A stretch of 9,614 nucleotides of DNA from Paracoccaceae bacterium (GCA_024742655.1 JANSYB010000041.1:1-9614), one strand, 5' to 3'. Counted from the stretch's first letter, positions 1-7,132 are shown. Translations and numbers: made by a program. Notes: a model not told the origin generated them from the sequence alone.

Positions 1-1
1 A

Positions 2-32
2 CCAAATCTAAAGACGCCGACTCTAGATTTGG
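2..32. repeat. 9-bp perfect inverted repeat in the flhA leader
   Basis: CCAAATCTA at 2-10 is the exact reverse complement of TAGATTTGG at 24-32, leaving a 13-base spacer. The arms are AT-rich compared with their surroundings and no T-run follows on the plus strand, so it does not look like a terminator for a gene upstream on that strand. It could be an operator-type dyad or a weak RNA hairpin ahead of flhA. The role is unknown; only the symmetry is seen directly. Confidence 0.5.
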
Positions 33-163
33 CGAAAATCGGGCAGAACGTCCGGCCATAATGGGAGAAACCCGTGACGCGCAGCAGAATTGCATCCTTT
101 CAGCCTACCCGGGTGCCTCGCCACCTGTCAGGCAATGGTTCGTTTTCGGATACCCGCCCGGAT

Positions 164-171
164 GGTGGAGG
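164..171 (+). promoter_or_regulatory. Shine-Dalgarno site supporting the GTG start of flhA
   Basis: GGTGGAGG ends six bases before a GTG at 178. This is the best ribosome-binding match in the leader. The alternative ATG at 196 is preceded only by a run of five G (185-189), and the ATG at 61 by nothing useful. It therefore favours a 700-residue FlhA. Confidence 0.6.
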
Positions 172-177
172 ATATTT

Positions 178-2280
178 GTGGACCGGGGGTGCTTCATGAA
201 GACAATCGCCGCCCGCGACGTTTTTCAACCAACCGTTCTGTTGGCGCTGGCCCTTATGGCGATCATCGTCATGATGATTCTGCCGATGCCGGCCTGGGTA
301 CTTGATGTCGGCCTGGCGGCGTCCTTCGCGCTTGCCATCCTGATCTTCACCGTCACGCTCTTTATCGAGCGGCCTCTGGATTTCTCTTCTTTCCCGACGA
401 TTCTGCTGGCGTCGCTCATGTTGCGACTGTCGCTGAACGTGTCATCGACCAAACTCATCATCGGGCAGGGCCATACGGGCACGGATGCCGCCGGCGACGT
501 GATCGAAGGGTTCGCCGACTTCGTCATGGGAGGAAGTATCTTCCTCGGGCTTGTCGTTTTCGGCGTGCTTCTGATCGTGAACTTCATGGTGATCACCAAG
601 GGTGCGGCACGCATGGCGGAAGTCGGTGCCCGTTTTGCATTGGACGGAATGCCGGGTAAGCAGCTGGCGATCGACAGCGATATGTCGGCAGGGGCGATCA
701 ACCACCAGGAGGCCAAGGAGCGACGCGAACGCGAACAACAGGAAACGACGTTCTTCGGGTCGCTTGACGGTGCGTCGAAATTCGTCAAGGGCGACGCGAT
801 CGCCGGTCTGCTGATTACGTTGCTCAACCTAGTCATGGGGTTGATCATGGGGGTGGTTGTCCACGATATGCCGCTATCGACCGCGTTCGAAACCTATTCG
901 ATCCTGACGGTCGGGGATGGCCTTGTGACGCAGATCCCGGCCGTGGTCATTTCGATCGCATCGGCGCTTCTTCTTGCACGGGGCGGGGCACAGGGGGCCA
1001 CGGATTCCGCTCTGGCCACGCAGCTTGGAAAATATCCATCGGCGATGGCGACCGTGGCGGTTCTGATGGTCCTTTTCGCGCTGGTTCCGGGCTTGCCCTT
1101 TGTTCCGTTTTTCATTGGGGGGATGGCCCTGGGGGGAACGGCGCTGTGGCTTGCCCGCCGAAATCATGCCCTCCAAACACATATCTCCGAGCCCGAAACA
1201 GAGGTGGGACCAACCCGTAAATCGATGGGCGACGTGCTCGATCTTGACGATATCCATGTCGAATTCGCACCCGATCTGGTCAACATGGTTCTCGATCCGG
1301 GCACCGGGCTTGAGGCGCGGATCGATAACATGCGCCGACATGTGGCAAGCCGGTACGGCCTGATCCTGCCCGAAATCCGTCTGACGGATGAGCCATCCCT
1401 GCCGCCCGGCACCTATCGGATCCGCATTCACGGGGTCGAACAGACACGCGCCGTTCTGCGACTGGATCACGTGCTTGCTCTGGATCCTGCCCGAAATCCC
1501 GATCTGCCGCAGGGCGAAAACGTGGAAGAACCGGTTTATGGCGCCCCGGCCCGCTGGATCCCGGAGGAGGCACAGGATGACGCGGCACTTGCGGGCACGA
1601 CCCTTGTCTCCCCGGCCGAAGTGTTGGCGACGCATCTGCTCGAGGTGATCAAGCGCAACCTTGGCCGCCTTCTGACGATGAAGGCCATGCGCAAACTTCT
1701 GGATGAAATGGCGAACCTGAGCGACCCGAACCGTTCAGAGGCAAATCGAAAACTTCTTGATGAGATGATCCCCGACCGGGTGCCGACAGACCTTTTGCAC
1801 GCGGTTTTGAGGCTCTTGCTTGCGGAACAGGTGTCGATCCGCAATCTGCCGTTGATCCTCGAGGCGACGGCAGACGGGCGCCAGATTCATTCCCACCCGG
1901 AATCTATATGTGAACATGTACGTCAACGCCTTGGGTTCCAACTCGTCGCCAGCCTGCAGCGCGAGGACGGAACCTTGCCGTTGATCCAGCTGTCCCCGGA
2001 ATGGGAGGATACTTTTTCCACCTACCAGATGGATTCCGACCGCGGGCGCTTGGATGTCGCTCTGCCGCCGGAGCTGTTCAACGCATTGACGGCCAATGTG
2101 ACCTCCGAGGTGCAAAGGGCGGGTGAACAGGGCCTGTTTCCCGCAATCGTGACCTCGACACCGCGTCGAAGATTTCTGCGTACGGTCCTGTCCTCGAAGG
2201 CGATCAGCAACCCTGTCTTGTCATTCGAGGAAATCGGCCTGGATGCGCAGCCATCCCTCGTGGGTGTGGTCGCGGCATGA
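178..2280 (+). CDS. flhA: Flagellar biosynthesis protein FlhA, export gate subunit
   Basis: FlhA is the large inner-membrane subunit of the flagellar type III export gate; its cytoplasmic ring docks chaperone-substrate complexes and helps use the proton motive force. From the GTG at 178 the protein is 700 aa, the usual family size; the ATG at 196 would give 694 aa. About eight hydrophobic segments fill residues 18-327. The family signature is clear: LRLSLNV near residue 82, then RMAEVGARF and DGMPGKQ in the cytoplasmic loop (about 145-168). PROSITE-type signatures have Met after GKQ; here it is Leu, a conservative change. Residues from about 330 form the soluble docking domain, ending in a hydrophobic tail. 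It overlaps fliR by four bases (ATGA) and heads a four-gene operon. Family assignment is firm; only the start is uncertain. Confidence 0.97.
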   Translation: MDRGCFMKTIAARDVFQPTVLLALALMAIIVMMILPMPAWVLDVGLAASFALAILIFTVTLFIERPLDFSSFPTILLASLMLRLSLNVSSTKLIIGQGHTGTDAAGDVIEGFADFVMGGSIFLGLVVFGVLLIVNFMVITKGAARMAEVGARFALDGMPGKQLAIDSDMSAGAINHQEAKERREREQQETTFFGSLDGASKFVKGDAIAGLLITLLNLVMGLIMGVVVHDMPLSTAFETYSILTVGDGLVTQIPAVVISIASALLLARGGAQGATDSALATQLGKYPSAMATVAVLMVLFALVPGLPFVPFFIGGMALGGTALWLARRNHALQTHISEPETEVGPTRKSMGDVLDLDDIHVEFAPDLVNMVLDPGTGLEARIDNMRRHVASRYGLILPEIRLTDEPSLPPGTYRIRIHGVEQTRAVLRLDHVLALDPARNPDLPQGENVEEPVYGAPARWIPEEAQDDAALAGTTLVSPAEVLATHLLEVIKRNLGRLLTMKAMRKLLDEMANLSDPNRSEANRKLLDEMIPDRVPTDLLHAVLRLLLAEQVSIRNLPLILEATADGRQIHSHPESICEHVRQRLGFQLVASLQREDGTLPLIQLSPEWEDTFSTYQMDSDRGRLDVALPPELFNALTANVTSEVQRAGEQGLFPAIVTSTPRRRFLRTVLSSKAISNPVLSFEEIGLDAQPSLVGVVAA

Positions 2281-3050
2281 ACGCGGCCGGGGATTTGCTG
2301 GATCTGGGGGCAGAAATGCTTTGGCTGCATTTTATCGTGTTCCTGCGCGTGGGCCCGGTCATGGCACTTTTCCCCGGATTCGGAGAGCAGTCTGTCCCGG
2401 TGCGTATCAAGCTGGTTCTGGCCGCGATGTTCACCCTCGTTATCGCGCCTGCCCTGGCAGAGGAGCTGCGGCCAACAACGCTTGCGCCTCCACCGATAGC
2501 GTGGCTCGTTCTTTCGGAAACGGCCGTCGGCCTGTTGATCGGCATTGGCATCCGGCTGTTCCTGCTGGCGCTTCAAACCGCAGGTTCGATCGCGGCTCAG
2601 GCCACGTCGCTATCGCAAATTCTGGGCAATGCGGGTGTGACACCACTTCCGGCCATGGGCCATCTTCTTGTCGTGGGGGCATTGGCACTGGCGATGATGC
2701 TGGGCCTGCATGTGCGCGTGGCCCAGATGATGGTGTTGACCTACGGGCTTTTCCCGGTGGCGCAGCTGCCCGATGCCGCGTCGGTCTCGGTCTGGGGGAT
2801 ACGGCAGGTGGCCGCGGCGTTCGCGCTGGCCTTCACGCTTGCAGCACCGTTCGTGATCGCCTCGGTCCTGTACAATGTCACGCTGGGTGTCATCAATCGT
2901 GCGATGCCGCAAATGATGGTGGTTTTCGTCGGCGCGCCGGTCATCACCGGGGCGGGATTGTTCATCCTTTTCCTGCTTGCGCCGACCATGCTTACCATCT
3001 GGGCCGAGGCACTGGCGACATTCATCGATAATCCGTTCGGGGGCCGATGA
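2277..3050 (+). CDS. fliR: Flagellar biosynthesis protein FliR, export gate subunit
   Basis: FliR is a polytopic inner-membrane component of the FliP-FliQ-FliR core, the helical channel through which rod, hook and filament proteins leave the cytoplasm. The 257-aa product has normal family length and is mostly hydrophobic. Motifs seen include FLRVGPVMALFPGFGE in the first segment (about residues 22-37), followed by VPVRIKLVLA, a typical FliR N-terminal pattern. A hydrophobic end rich in Leu and Phe (GLFILFLLAP) lies near the C-terminus. The ATG at 2277 overlaps the flhA stop as ATGA, and the fliR stop overlaps flhB in the same way, so its translation is probably coupled to both. Its partner FliQ is encoded in the opposing operon, and FliP is not in the window. 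Confidence 0.97.
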   Translation: MNAAGDLLDLGAEMLWLHFIVFLRVGPVMALFPGFGEQSVPVRIKLVLAAMFTLVIAPALAEELRPTTLAPPPIAWLVLSETAVGLLIGIGIRLFLLALQTAGSIAAQATSLSQILGNAGVTPLPAMGHLLVVGALALAMMLGLHVRVAQMMVLTYGLFPVAQLPDAASVSVWGIRQVAAAFALAFTLAAPFVIASVLYNVTLGVINRAMPQMMVVFVGAPVITGAGLFILFLLAPTMLTIWAEALATFIDNPFGGR

Positions 3051-4138
3051 TGTCAGGGGGACAACAGGACGACACGGACAAGTCGCATGAACCGACGCAA
3101 CACAAACTGGACGAGGCCCGAAAGAAAGGTGAGCTGGCACGGTCCGCTGACCTGACGACCGCTGCATCCTATGGCGGGTTCCTGTTGGCGGCCCTCGCCG
3201 CTGGAGCGACCTCGATCGATCAGATAAGCACGGCAATGACGGTTGTCATTGCCCGGCCCGGCCAGATGGCCAACCTGTTCTTCGGTGGTAGCGCATCCGC
3301 GCCTGTGGGTGGCCTGTTGAGTGCCGTGGTGTTGGGTCTTTTGGTCTGGTTCGTCGTGCCGGCCGCAACGGCGTTGCTGTCGGTTCTTGCCCAACGCAGC
3401 CTTGTCTTCGCGCCCGATAAACTGCGACCCAAGGTTTCGCGCATCAACCCTGTCGAGAACGCGAAGCACAAGTATGGTCCCAGTGGGCTTTTCGAATTCG
3501 CCAAGAGTTTCCTCAAACTGACGCTCTACTCGGTCCTGCTTGCTGTGTTTCTGGCTTACCGCCGTCCCGAGATGGCGGGCAGCTTGCATGCCGAGCCACT
3601 TGTTATCGGCGCATTGATGTCGCGCATGCTCGTGGAGTTCATGTTCGTGGTCCTGCTCATCGCAATTGCGATCGGGGTCCTCGACTACATGTGGCACCAT
3701 TATGATCATATGCGCCGCCACAGGATGTCTCATCGCGAAGTCAAGGAAGAGCACAAGCAGCACGAAGGTGATCCGCACATGAAGCAGGAGCGCCGTCATC
3801 GGGCAACGCGTATCGCCTCGGATCAGATGATGTCGGATCTGCCCACGGCGGACGTGGTTATCGTAAACCCCACGCACTATGCCGTTGCGCTGAAATGGAG
3901 TCGCCTGCCCGGCGCGGCCCCGGTCTGTGTGGCCAAAGGCGTCGATCATATGGCACTTGCGATCCGCGAGCTGGCGATGGAGCACGGTGTCCCGATCCAG
4001 CACGATCCGCCAACCGCACGCGCGCTTTATTCATCGACGCAGATCGGAGAAGAGATAGATGTTGCGCATTATCGCGCTGTTGCGGCTGCGATCCGTTTCG
4101 CCGAAAAGATGCGCAAGCGCGCAGGGGCATGGTCATGA
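3047..4138 (+). CDS. flhB: Flagellar biosynthesis protein FlhB, substrate-specificity switch
   Basis: FlhB wraps the export gate entrance and, after autocleavage, helps switch export from rod/hook to filament substrates. The 363-aa product has the typical N-terminus (EPTQHKLDEARKKGELARS, about residues 15-33), four hydrophobic segments between about 38 and 215, and a cytoplasmic domain. The autocleavage motif NPTH is at residues 274-277, equivalent to the Salmonella site at Asn269, followed by HYAVALKW and a complete C-terminal part. The linker contains EVKEEHKQHEGDPH, conserved in outline in the family, but is unusually His-rich here (nine His in residues 217-251). The start overlaps the fliR stop; ATGs at 3047 and 3050 are adjacent and either may be used. 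Its stop overlaps the next gene. Confidence 0.97.
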   Translation: MMSGGQQDDTDKSHEPTQHKLDEARKKGELARSADLTTAASYGGFLLAALAAGATSIDQISTAMTVVIARPGQMANLFFGGSASAPVGGLLSAVVLGLLVWFVVPAATALLSVLAQRSLVFAPDKLRPKVSRINPVENAKHKYGPSGLFEFAKSFLKLTLYSVLLAVFLAYRRPEMAGSLHAEPLVIGALMSRMLVEFMFVVLLIAIAIGVLDYMWHHYDHMRRHRMSHREVKEEHKQHEGDPHMKQERRHRATRIASDQMMSDLPTADVVIVNPTHYAVALKWSRLPGAAPVCVAKGVDHMALAIRELAMEHGVPIQHDPPTARALYSSTQIGEEIDVAHYRAVAAAIRFAEKMRKRAGAWS

Positions 4139-4557
4139 CGGATTTCCTGCTTGGCTCTCTGGTTGAGCTCACTCATGTCAAGTTCGAGGCCGAGCAATCC
4201 CGTCTTCAGGACATTGTCGCCCAGGAAAACCGGTTGCGCGGCGAATTGCGGCGTCTGGAAGATCGCCACCGTGCCGCGCAGGCAGAACAACAGTCACAGT
4301 TCAACGGGCAAAGGGCCTTTGGCGGGGATGTTCTCTGGCAAGCCTGGCTGACCCGGACGCGTCATGACCTGCAGATCCGGCTGGCACAGGTTCTCGCTCA
4401 GAAGGGGCGAATGATGCGCAGTCTCCAACTTGCCCATGGGCGAAAACTCGCAGCCAAAGAGGTGCTCGCATCCCATGAGCAGAGTTGCAGAACCGCGCGA
4501 CGCAGGCGCGACTGTGAGGCAGAACAGTCTCTAACCATTCTGAAATCCAGGTGTTGA
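4135..4557 (+). CDS. Small coiled-coil protein, candidate FliJ
   Basis: This 140-aa soluble protein has no residue motif I can tie to a family with certainty. It is charged and helical: one Leu/Arg/Glu/Gln-rich helix at about residues 10-55, a short break (FNGQRAFGGDVLW), then a second helix from about 70 to 135, ending in a basic patch with RRRR and a C-terminal Cys. Two long antiparallel helices and this length match FliJ/YscO, the stalk of the FliI export ATPase (Salmonella FliJ is 147 aa). Position last in an export-gate operon supports that, and no other fliJ is visible, although fliJ is often beside fliI. The ATG at 4135 overlaps the flhB stop as ATGA and has AGGGG seven bases upstream. 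An ATG at 4129 is too close to that site. FliJ is inference; an unrelated flagellar accessory protein is possible. Confidence 0.85.
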   Translation: MTDFLLGSLVELTHVKFEAEQSRLQDIVAQENRLRGELRRLEDRHRAAQAEQQSQFNGQRAFGGDVLWQAWLTRTRHDLQIRLAQVLAQKGRMMRSLQLAHGRKLAAKEVLASHEQSCRTARRRRDCEAEQSLTILKSRC

Positions 4558-4590
4558 GCGCAGATGTGGGTGGCCGCCGATCAATCTGAC

Positions 4591-4614
4591 GCGGGCGTGT
4601 TCATTCGTGCCCGC
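4591..4614 (+). terminator. Hairpin after the flhA-fliR-flhB operon, probable terminator
   Basis: GCGGGC at 4591-4596 pairs with GCCCGC at 4609-4614. Two G-U wobbles and a G-C pair extend the stem to nine pairs with a six-base loop. The wobbles exist only in plus-strand RNA; on the minus strand they become A/C mismatches, so the hairpin is stronger for the plus-strand operon. The following U-tract is poor (TGATTT), so termination efficiency is uncertain. Confidence 0.55.
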
Positions 4615-4622
4615 TGATTTGG

Positions 4623-4668
4623 ACAGCCGCGACCTCGGGTGCAAAAAACCGTGTCGGACTCCGGCTGT
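4623..4668 (-). terminator. Possible weak terminator region after fliL
   Basis: Reading the minus strand from the fliL stop, a GC-rich stretch is followed directly by six T (complement of 4643-4648). Perfect 7-bp arms ACAGCCG (4623-4629) and CGGCTGT (4662-4668) flank this segment. The long arms enclose the T-run rather than preceding it, and only about three pairs form just before the T-run. This is not a classical terminator, but nothing else is available to end the long minus-strand operon in this gap. Confidence 0.3.
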
Positions 4669-5177
4669 TAGATATCCTGACGCGCGATATCCGTGATCAG
4701 AACGCCGGATACAGCCCCTCCGAGAACACCTTGCGCGGTCTCCGTCAGGGCGGCGCGCAAAACGTCCATGTTGTTGGCGTTCGTGAACTCTCCGGCAAAA
4801 CCACCCATGTTGGCGTGATCGAACAGAACCTGCAAAAATGAATCCCGTAGCTTTGGTTCGCGTTTGTAAACGGCCTCGGTCTGGCCCTCTGCGATCTCGA
4901 CACTCAGGGACATGACGACAAGTGCGTCAACCAGATCGTTGGTCACGACCGGCACGACAAACTGGTTGTTCAGCTTCACATATTCCTGGGTCGTCTGCGC
5001 CTCGTCAGATGCAGGCTCATTTTGTCCCGTTTCTTCGGCCGTCATGGCGTCAACTCCGGGCTCTCCGCAAGGGTTCGCAAGGGCGTGATCCTCTGGCTGG
5101 GGACGCAGGAAAAAACCTGCACCCATCCCGCCGCCAAGACCGATTAGTACCAGAAGAACCGGGAGTAACTTTTTCAT
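4668..5177 (-). CDS. fliL: Flagellar basal body-associated protein FliL
   Basis: FliL is a single-pass inner-membrane protein that surrounds stator units and supports torque and motor stability. The 169-aa product starts with a signal anchor (MKKLLPVLLVLIGLGGG, about residues 1-24), followed by a variable acidic linker (about 27-63). The conserved periplasmic domain then runs from YVKLNNQFVVPVV to the C-terminus; its central beta region includes VVMSLSVEI and its helix LRDSFLQVLF, both typical of FliL. It is the last gene of the minus-strand operon. Its ribosome-binding site GAGGA overlaps the flgH TGA stop, and the gap is nine bases. FliL often precedes fliM and fliN in other bacteria; here it follows the L-ring gene. 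A paralogue elsewhere in the genome is possible. Confidence 0.9.
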   Translation of the reverse strand: MKKLLPVLLVLIGLGGGMGAGFFLRPQPEDHALANPCGEPGVDAMTAEETGQNEPASDEAQTTQEYVKLNNQFVVPVVTNDLVDALVVMSLSVEIAEGQTEAVYKREPKLRDSFLQVLFDHANMGGFAGEFTNANNMDVLRAALTETAQGVLGGAVSGVLITDIARQDI

Positions 5178-5186
5178 GTCTCGTCC

Positions 5187-5921
5187 TCAGAAAGGCAGCA
5201 CCATATCAAGTGCCTGCTGACCGTAGCGGGGTTGCTGCACATCGGTGATCTGGCCGCGCCCGCCATAAGAAATCCGCGCCGCGGCAATCTTGTCGTAGGT
5301 TATCTCGTTCTGGCGCGAGATATCTTCCGGCCGGACATACCCCGTCACCAGAAGTTCACGCAGTTCGAAGTTCACGCGCACCTCCTGGGACCCCTGTATT
5401 GACAGCACGCCGTTTGGCAGAACATCGGTGATGGCGGCGGCGATGCGCAGGGTCAGTTCCTCGCGGCGGCTGACGGATCCATCGCCACCCGAACTTCCCG
5501 ATGAGTTCGCTGAGACGGCCTCGTCCATGCTGGCGCCTTCGGGCAGACGTTCGTTGATGCGCTGCGGAATGCCAAACAGCTGCGGGATTCCCAGGCTCTC
5601 GGAGGCGTTCCGGGAGCGCGAGGTGGAGTTCGAGATTTGTGCCTCTTCGTCGATTTCGATGACAACGGTCAGGATGTCTCCCCGCTTCATGGCGCGCCGG
5701 TCACCGAACAGAGACCGCTGGCCACCACTCCACAGCGAGGCCTCATCGACAGGCCGACGCGTATCGGCCACCACAGGCAGGCCGGGATCGAACATCGCTC
5801 GGTGCGCAGGGGTATCTTCGGCTGAAGAGAAACTGGGCGCCTTGCCGAAATGATCGAGGCGGGCGCAACCGGAAAGACCGACAATCGCGCCGAAACAGAG
5901 ACTGAAACAGAGTTTGTACAT
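5187..5921 (-). CDS. flgH: Flagellar L-ring lipoprotein FlgH
   Basis: FlgH forms the outer-membrane L ring, the bushing through which the rod passes. The 244-aa protein has a short lipoprotein signal ending in the lipobox LSGC, with Cys19 as the lipidation site. Family landmarks follow in order: LWSGGQRSLFGDRRAMKRGD at about residues 64-83, then ILTVVIEIDEEAQISNSTSR (about 84-103), and in the C-terminal half VLSIQGSQEVRVNFELREL, VTGYVRPEDIS and the late ISYGGRGQI. The length is normal. The start ATG at 5921 lies nine bases after the flgA stop with a modest AGGA ribosome-binding sequence. The usual partner gene flgI (P ring) is not next to it and not in this window. Confidence 0.96.
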   Translation of the reverse strand: MYKLCFSLCFGAIVGLSGCARLDHFGKAPSFSSAEDTPAHRAMFDPGLPVVADTRRPVDEASLWSGGQRSLFGDRRAMKRGDILTVVIEIDEEAQISNSTSRSRNASESLGIPQLFGIPQRINERLPEGASMDEAVSANSSGSSGGDGSVSRREELTLRIAAAITDVLPNGVLSIQGSQEVRVNFELRELLVTGYVRPEDISRQNEITYDKIAAARISYGGRGQITDVQQPRYGQQALDMVLPF

Positions 5922-5930
5922 CGACGTGTC

Positions 5931-6347
5931 CTATTGTGAAACCATGACGCGACCGTCGGCCGTGACGAAGCCCGAGATCGTGTTGCGCGACGACATGTTC
6001 ATGACGCGGACGATTTCGCCCACACCGGCACGGTCAAGTGCGCGCCCCTCGGCCGAGATGCGCAGGCCGTTCTGGATGAAGATCAGCGAAACGATCTGGT
6101 TTCGATCGATCACGGCCGGCGGCCCGACATCTCCGATCCGAACAGGGCGGCCAGCGTACAGGGCGACACGTGCCTCCATCCCGATGATCTGCGCGGGGTC
6201 CGAAACGGTTCCGGGAAGAGTGCCGGGTTTGATCACCAGGTCCTGCGCCGTCACAAGGCTTTGAGGTCGGATTGTCCGTGCCGCCACGACCGTATCTGCA
6301 AGCGCAGGTCCGCAAAGGAAACAAAAAATGAGTGCCAACCGCATCAT
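5931..6347 (-). CDS. flgA: Flagellar P-ring assembly chaperone FlgA (short form)
   Basis: FlgA is a periplasmic chaperone needed for FlgI to polymerise into the P ring. The product is only 138 aa, against about 220 in enterobacteria; short FlgA proteins of this kind consist mainly of the SAF domain. A signal peptide is clear, with likely cleavage after ALA at residue 17. The SAF-like part begins with VVAARTIRPQSLVTAQDLVIK and GMEARVALYAGRPVR, followed by the C-terminal segment with IRVMNMSSRNTISGFV-like residues and a final VMVSQ. The start overlaps the flgG stop by one base (TGATG). ATGs at 6347 and 6344 are adjacent, giving MMR or MR. FlgI is not in the window, so chaperone and client are separated. 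Confidence 0.93.
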   Translation of the reverse strand: MMRLALIFCFLCGPALADTVVAARTIRPQSLVTAQDLVIKPGTLPGTVSDPAQIIGMEARVALYAGRPVRIGDVGPPAVIDRNQIVSLIFIQNGLRISAEGRALDRAGVGEIVRVMNMSSRNTISGFVTADGRVMVSQ

Positions 6348-7132
6348 CAGCGCACCTGGGTGGTCGCACTGAGCATCTGGTCAGCGGCCGTTATGACCTT
6401 GGCATTGAGCTCATATCCGCGCTGTGCCTCGATCAGTTCCGTGATCTCCCGGACCGGATCGACCGAACTGTCCTCGAGATACCCCTGGCGCACGGTACCA
6501 AGGCCGTCTTGGCCTGGGGTCGTTGTGATCGCGCCGCCCGAAGCTTCGGTTTCAACGAAGAGGTTGCCGCCGATCGCCTCAAGACCCTTGGGGTTTGTGA
6601 AGCCCGACAGGTTGAACTGGTCGATCAACTGAGCTTCTGTGGCATCCGCGAAATAGGCATAGACCTCGCCGTCGGCGTTGATCGAAATACTGCGGGCGTC
6701 ATCCGGGATCGTGATCTCGGGCGCCACGGGAAATCCGTCCGATGTCACGATCAGCCCATCGGCCGATCTCTTGAGCGCGCCATCGCGCGTGTAGGCGGCC
6801 TGACCGGATGGCAACGCCACCTCCAGAAAACCTTTGCCCTCGATGGCCAGATCCAGATCACCGCCCGTCGCTGATAGTGATCCCTGCGCCAGATTGACCG
6901 AGATGGCCGCGGGCCGCACGCCAAGGCCAAGCTGAACGCCGGTGGGCAGAACGGTGCCGTCGGCGGCATTGACAGTGCCCGCGCGCGAAAGCTGCTGATA
7001 GTGCAGGTCGGCGAATTCGGCCCGGCGCGTGTTATAGCCGGTCGTGGACATGTTCGCGAGGTTGTTGGAAATGGTTTCCACCCGCATCTGTTGGGCGGCC
7101 ATGCCCGTTGCGGCGATTTTCAGGGCGCGCAT
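6347..7132 (-). CDS. flgG: Flagellar distal rod protein FlgG
   Basis: FlgG builds the distal rod that crosses the periplasm and joins the hook. The 261-aa product has standard length. The rod/hook signature is at the N-terminus (ISNNLANMSTTGYNTRRAEF, about residues 21-40), followed by DLHYQQLSRAG and a short stretch before GVQLGLGVRP. That insertion corresponds to the FlgG-specific region known to keep the rod straight rather than hook-like. The D1 domain holds LDLAIEGKGF near residue 93, and the C-terminal helix has the typical ELIEAQRGYELNAKVITAADQ pattern. A strong AAGGAG site precedes the ATG. It shares its domain plan with FlgF immediately upstream, as expected of an ancient duplication. 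Confidence 0.98.
   Translation of the reverse strand: MRALKIAATGMAAQQMRVETISNNLANMSTTGYNTRRAEFADLHYQQLSRAGTVNAADGTVLPTGVQLGLGVRPAAISVNLAQGSLSATGGDLDLAIEGKGFLEVALPSGQAAYTRDGALKRSADGLIVTSDGFPVAPEITIPDDARSISINADGEVYAYFADATEAQLIDQFNLSGFTNPKGLEAIGGNLFVETEASGGAITTTPGQDGLGTVRQGYLEDSSVDPVREITELIEAQRGYELNAKVITAADQMLSATTQVR

Larger units (their letters stand above)
1..177. other. Leader region upstream of flhA without a recognised gene
   Basis: No convincing coding sequence is visible here. An ATG at 61 is in frame with flhA, but it has no Shine-Dalgarno sequence and the 39 residues it would add before the GTG at 178 do not look like an FlhA N-terminus. I found no TTAA half-site of the CtrA type and no clear sigma-54 (TGGCAC/TTGC) element. 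The only structure noticed is the inverted repeat near the left edge. The true promoter may lie here unrecognised or to the left of the window. Confidence 0.5.

Noticed and set aside
874..1635. Minus-strand open frame of 253 codons opposite flhA
   Set aside because: It lies entirely within flhA, has no credible ribosome-binding site or recognisable motif, and reads as low-complexity Arg/Gly-rich sequence.
2243..3031. Plus-strand open frame of 262 codons over fliR in another frame
   Set aside because: It is rich in Gly, Ala, Arg and Cys without hydrophobic periodicity. The fliR frame over the same DNA gives a proper membrane protein.
3053..4003. Minus-strand open frame of 316 codons opposite flhB
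   Set aside because: It is antisense to a firmly assigned gene, and its His/Arg/Gln-rich composition is typical of a shadow frame.
3895..4134. Upstream extension of the coiled-coil gene into flhB
   Set aside because: The added 80 residues overlap the conserved FlhB C-terminal domain and look like a shadow frame. A start with a ribosome-binding site and ATGA overlap exists at 4135.
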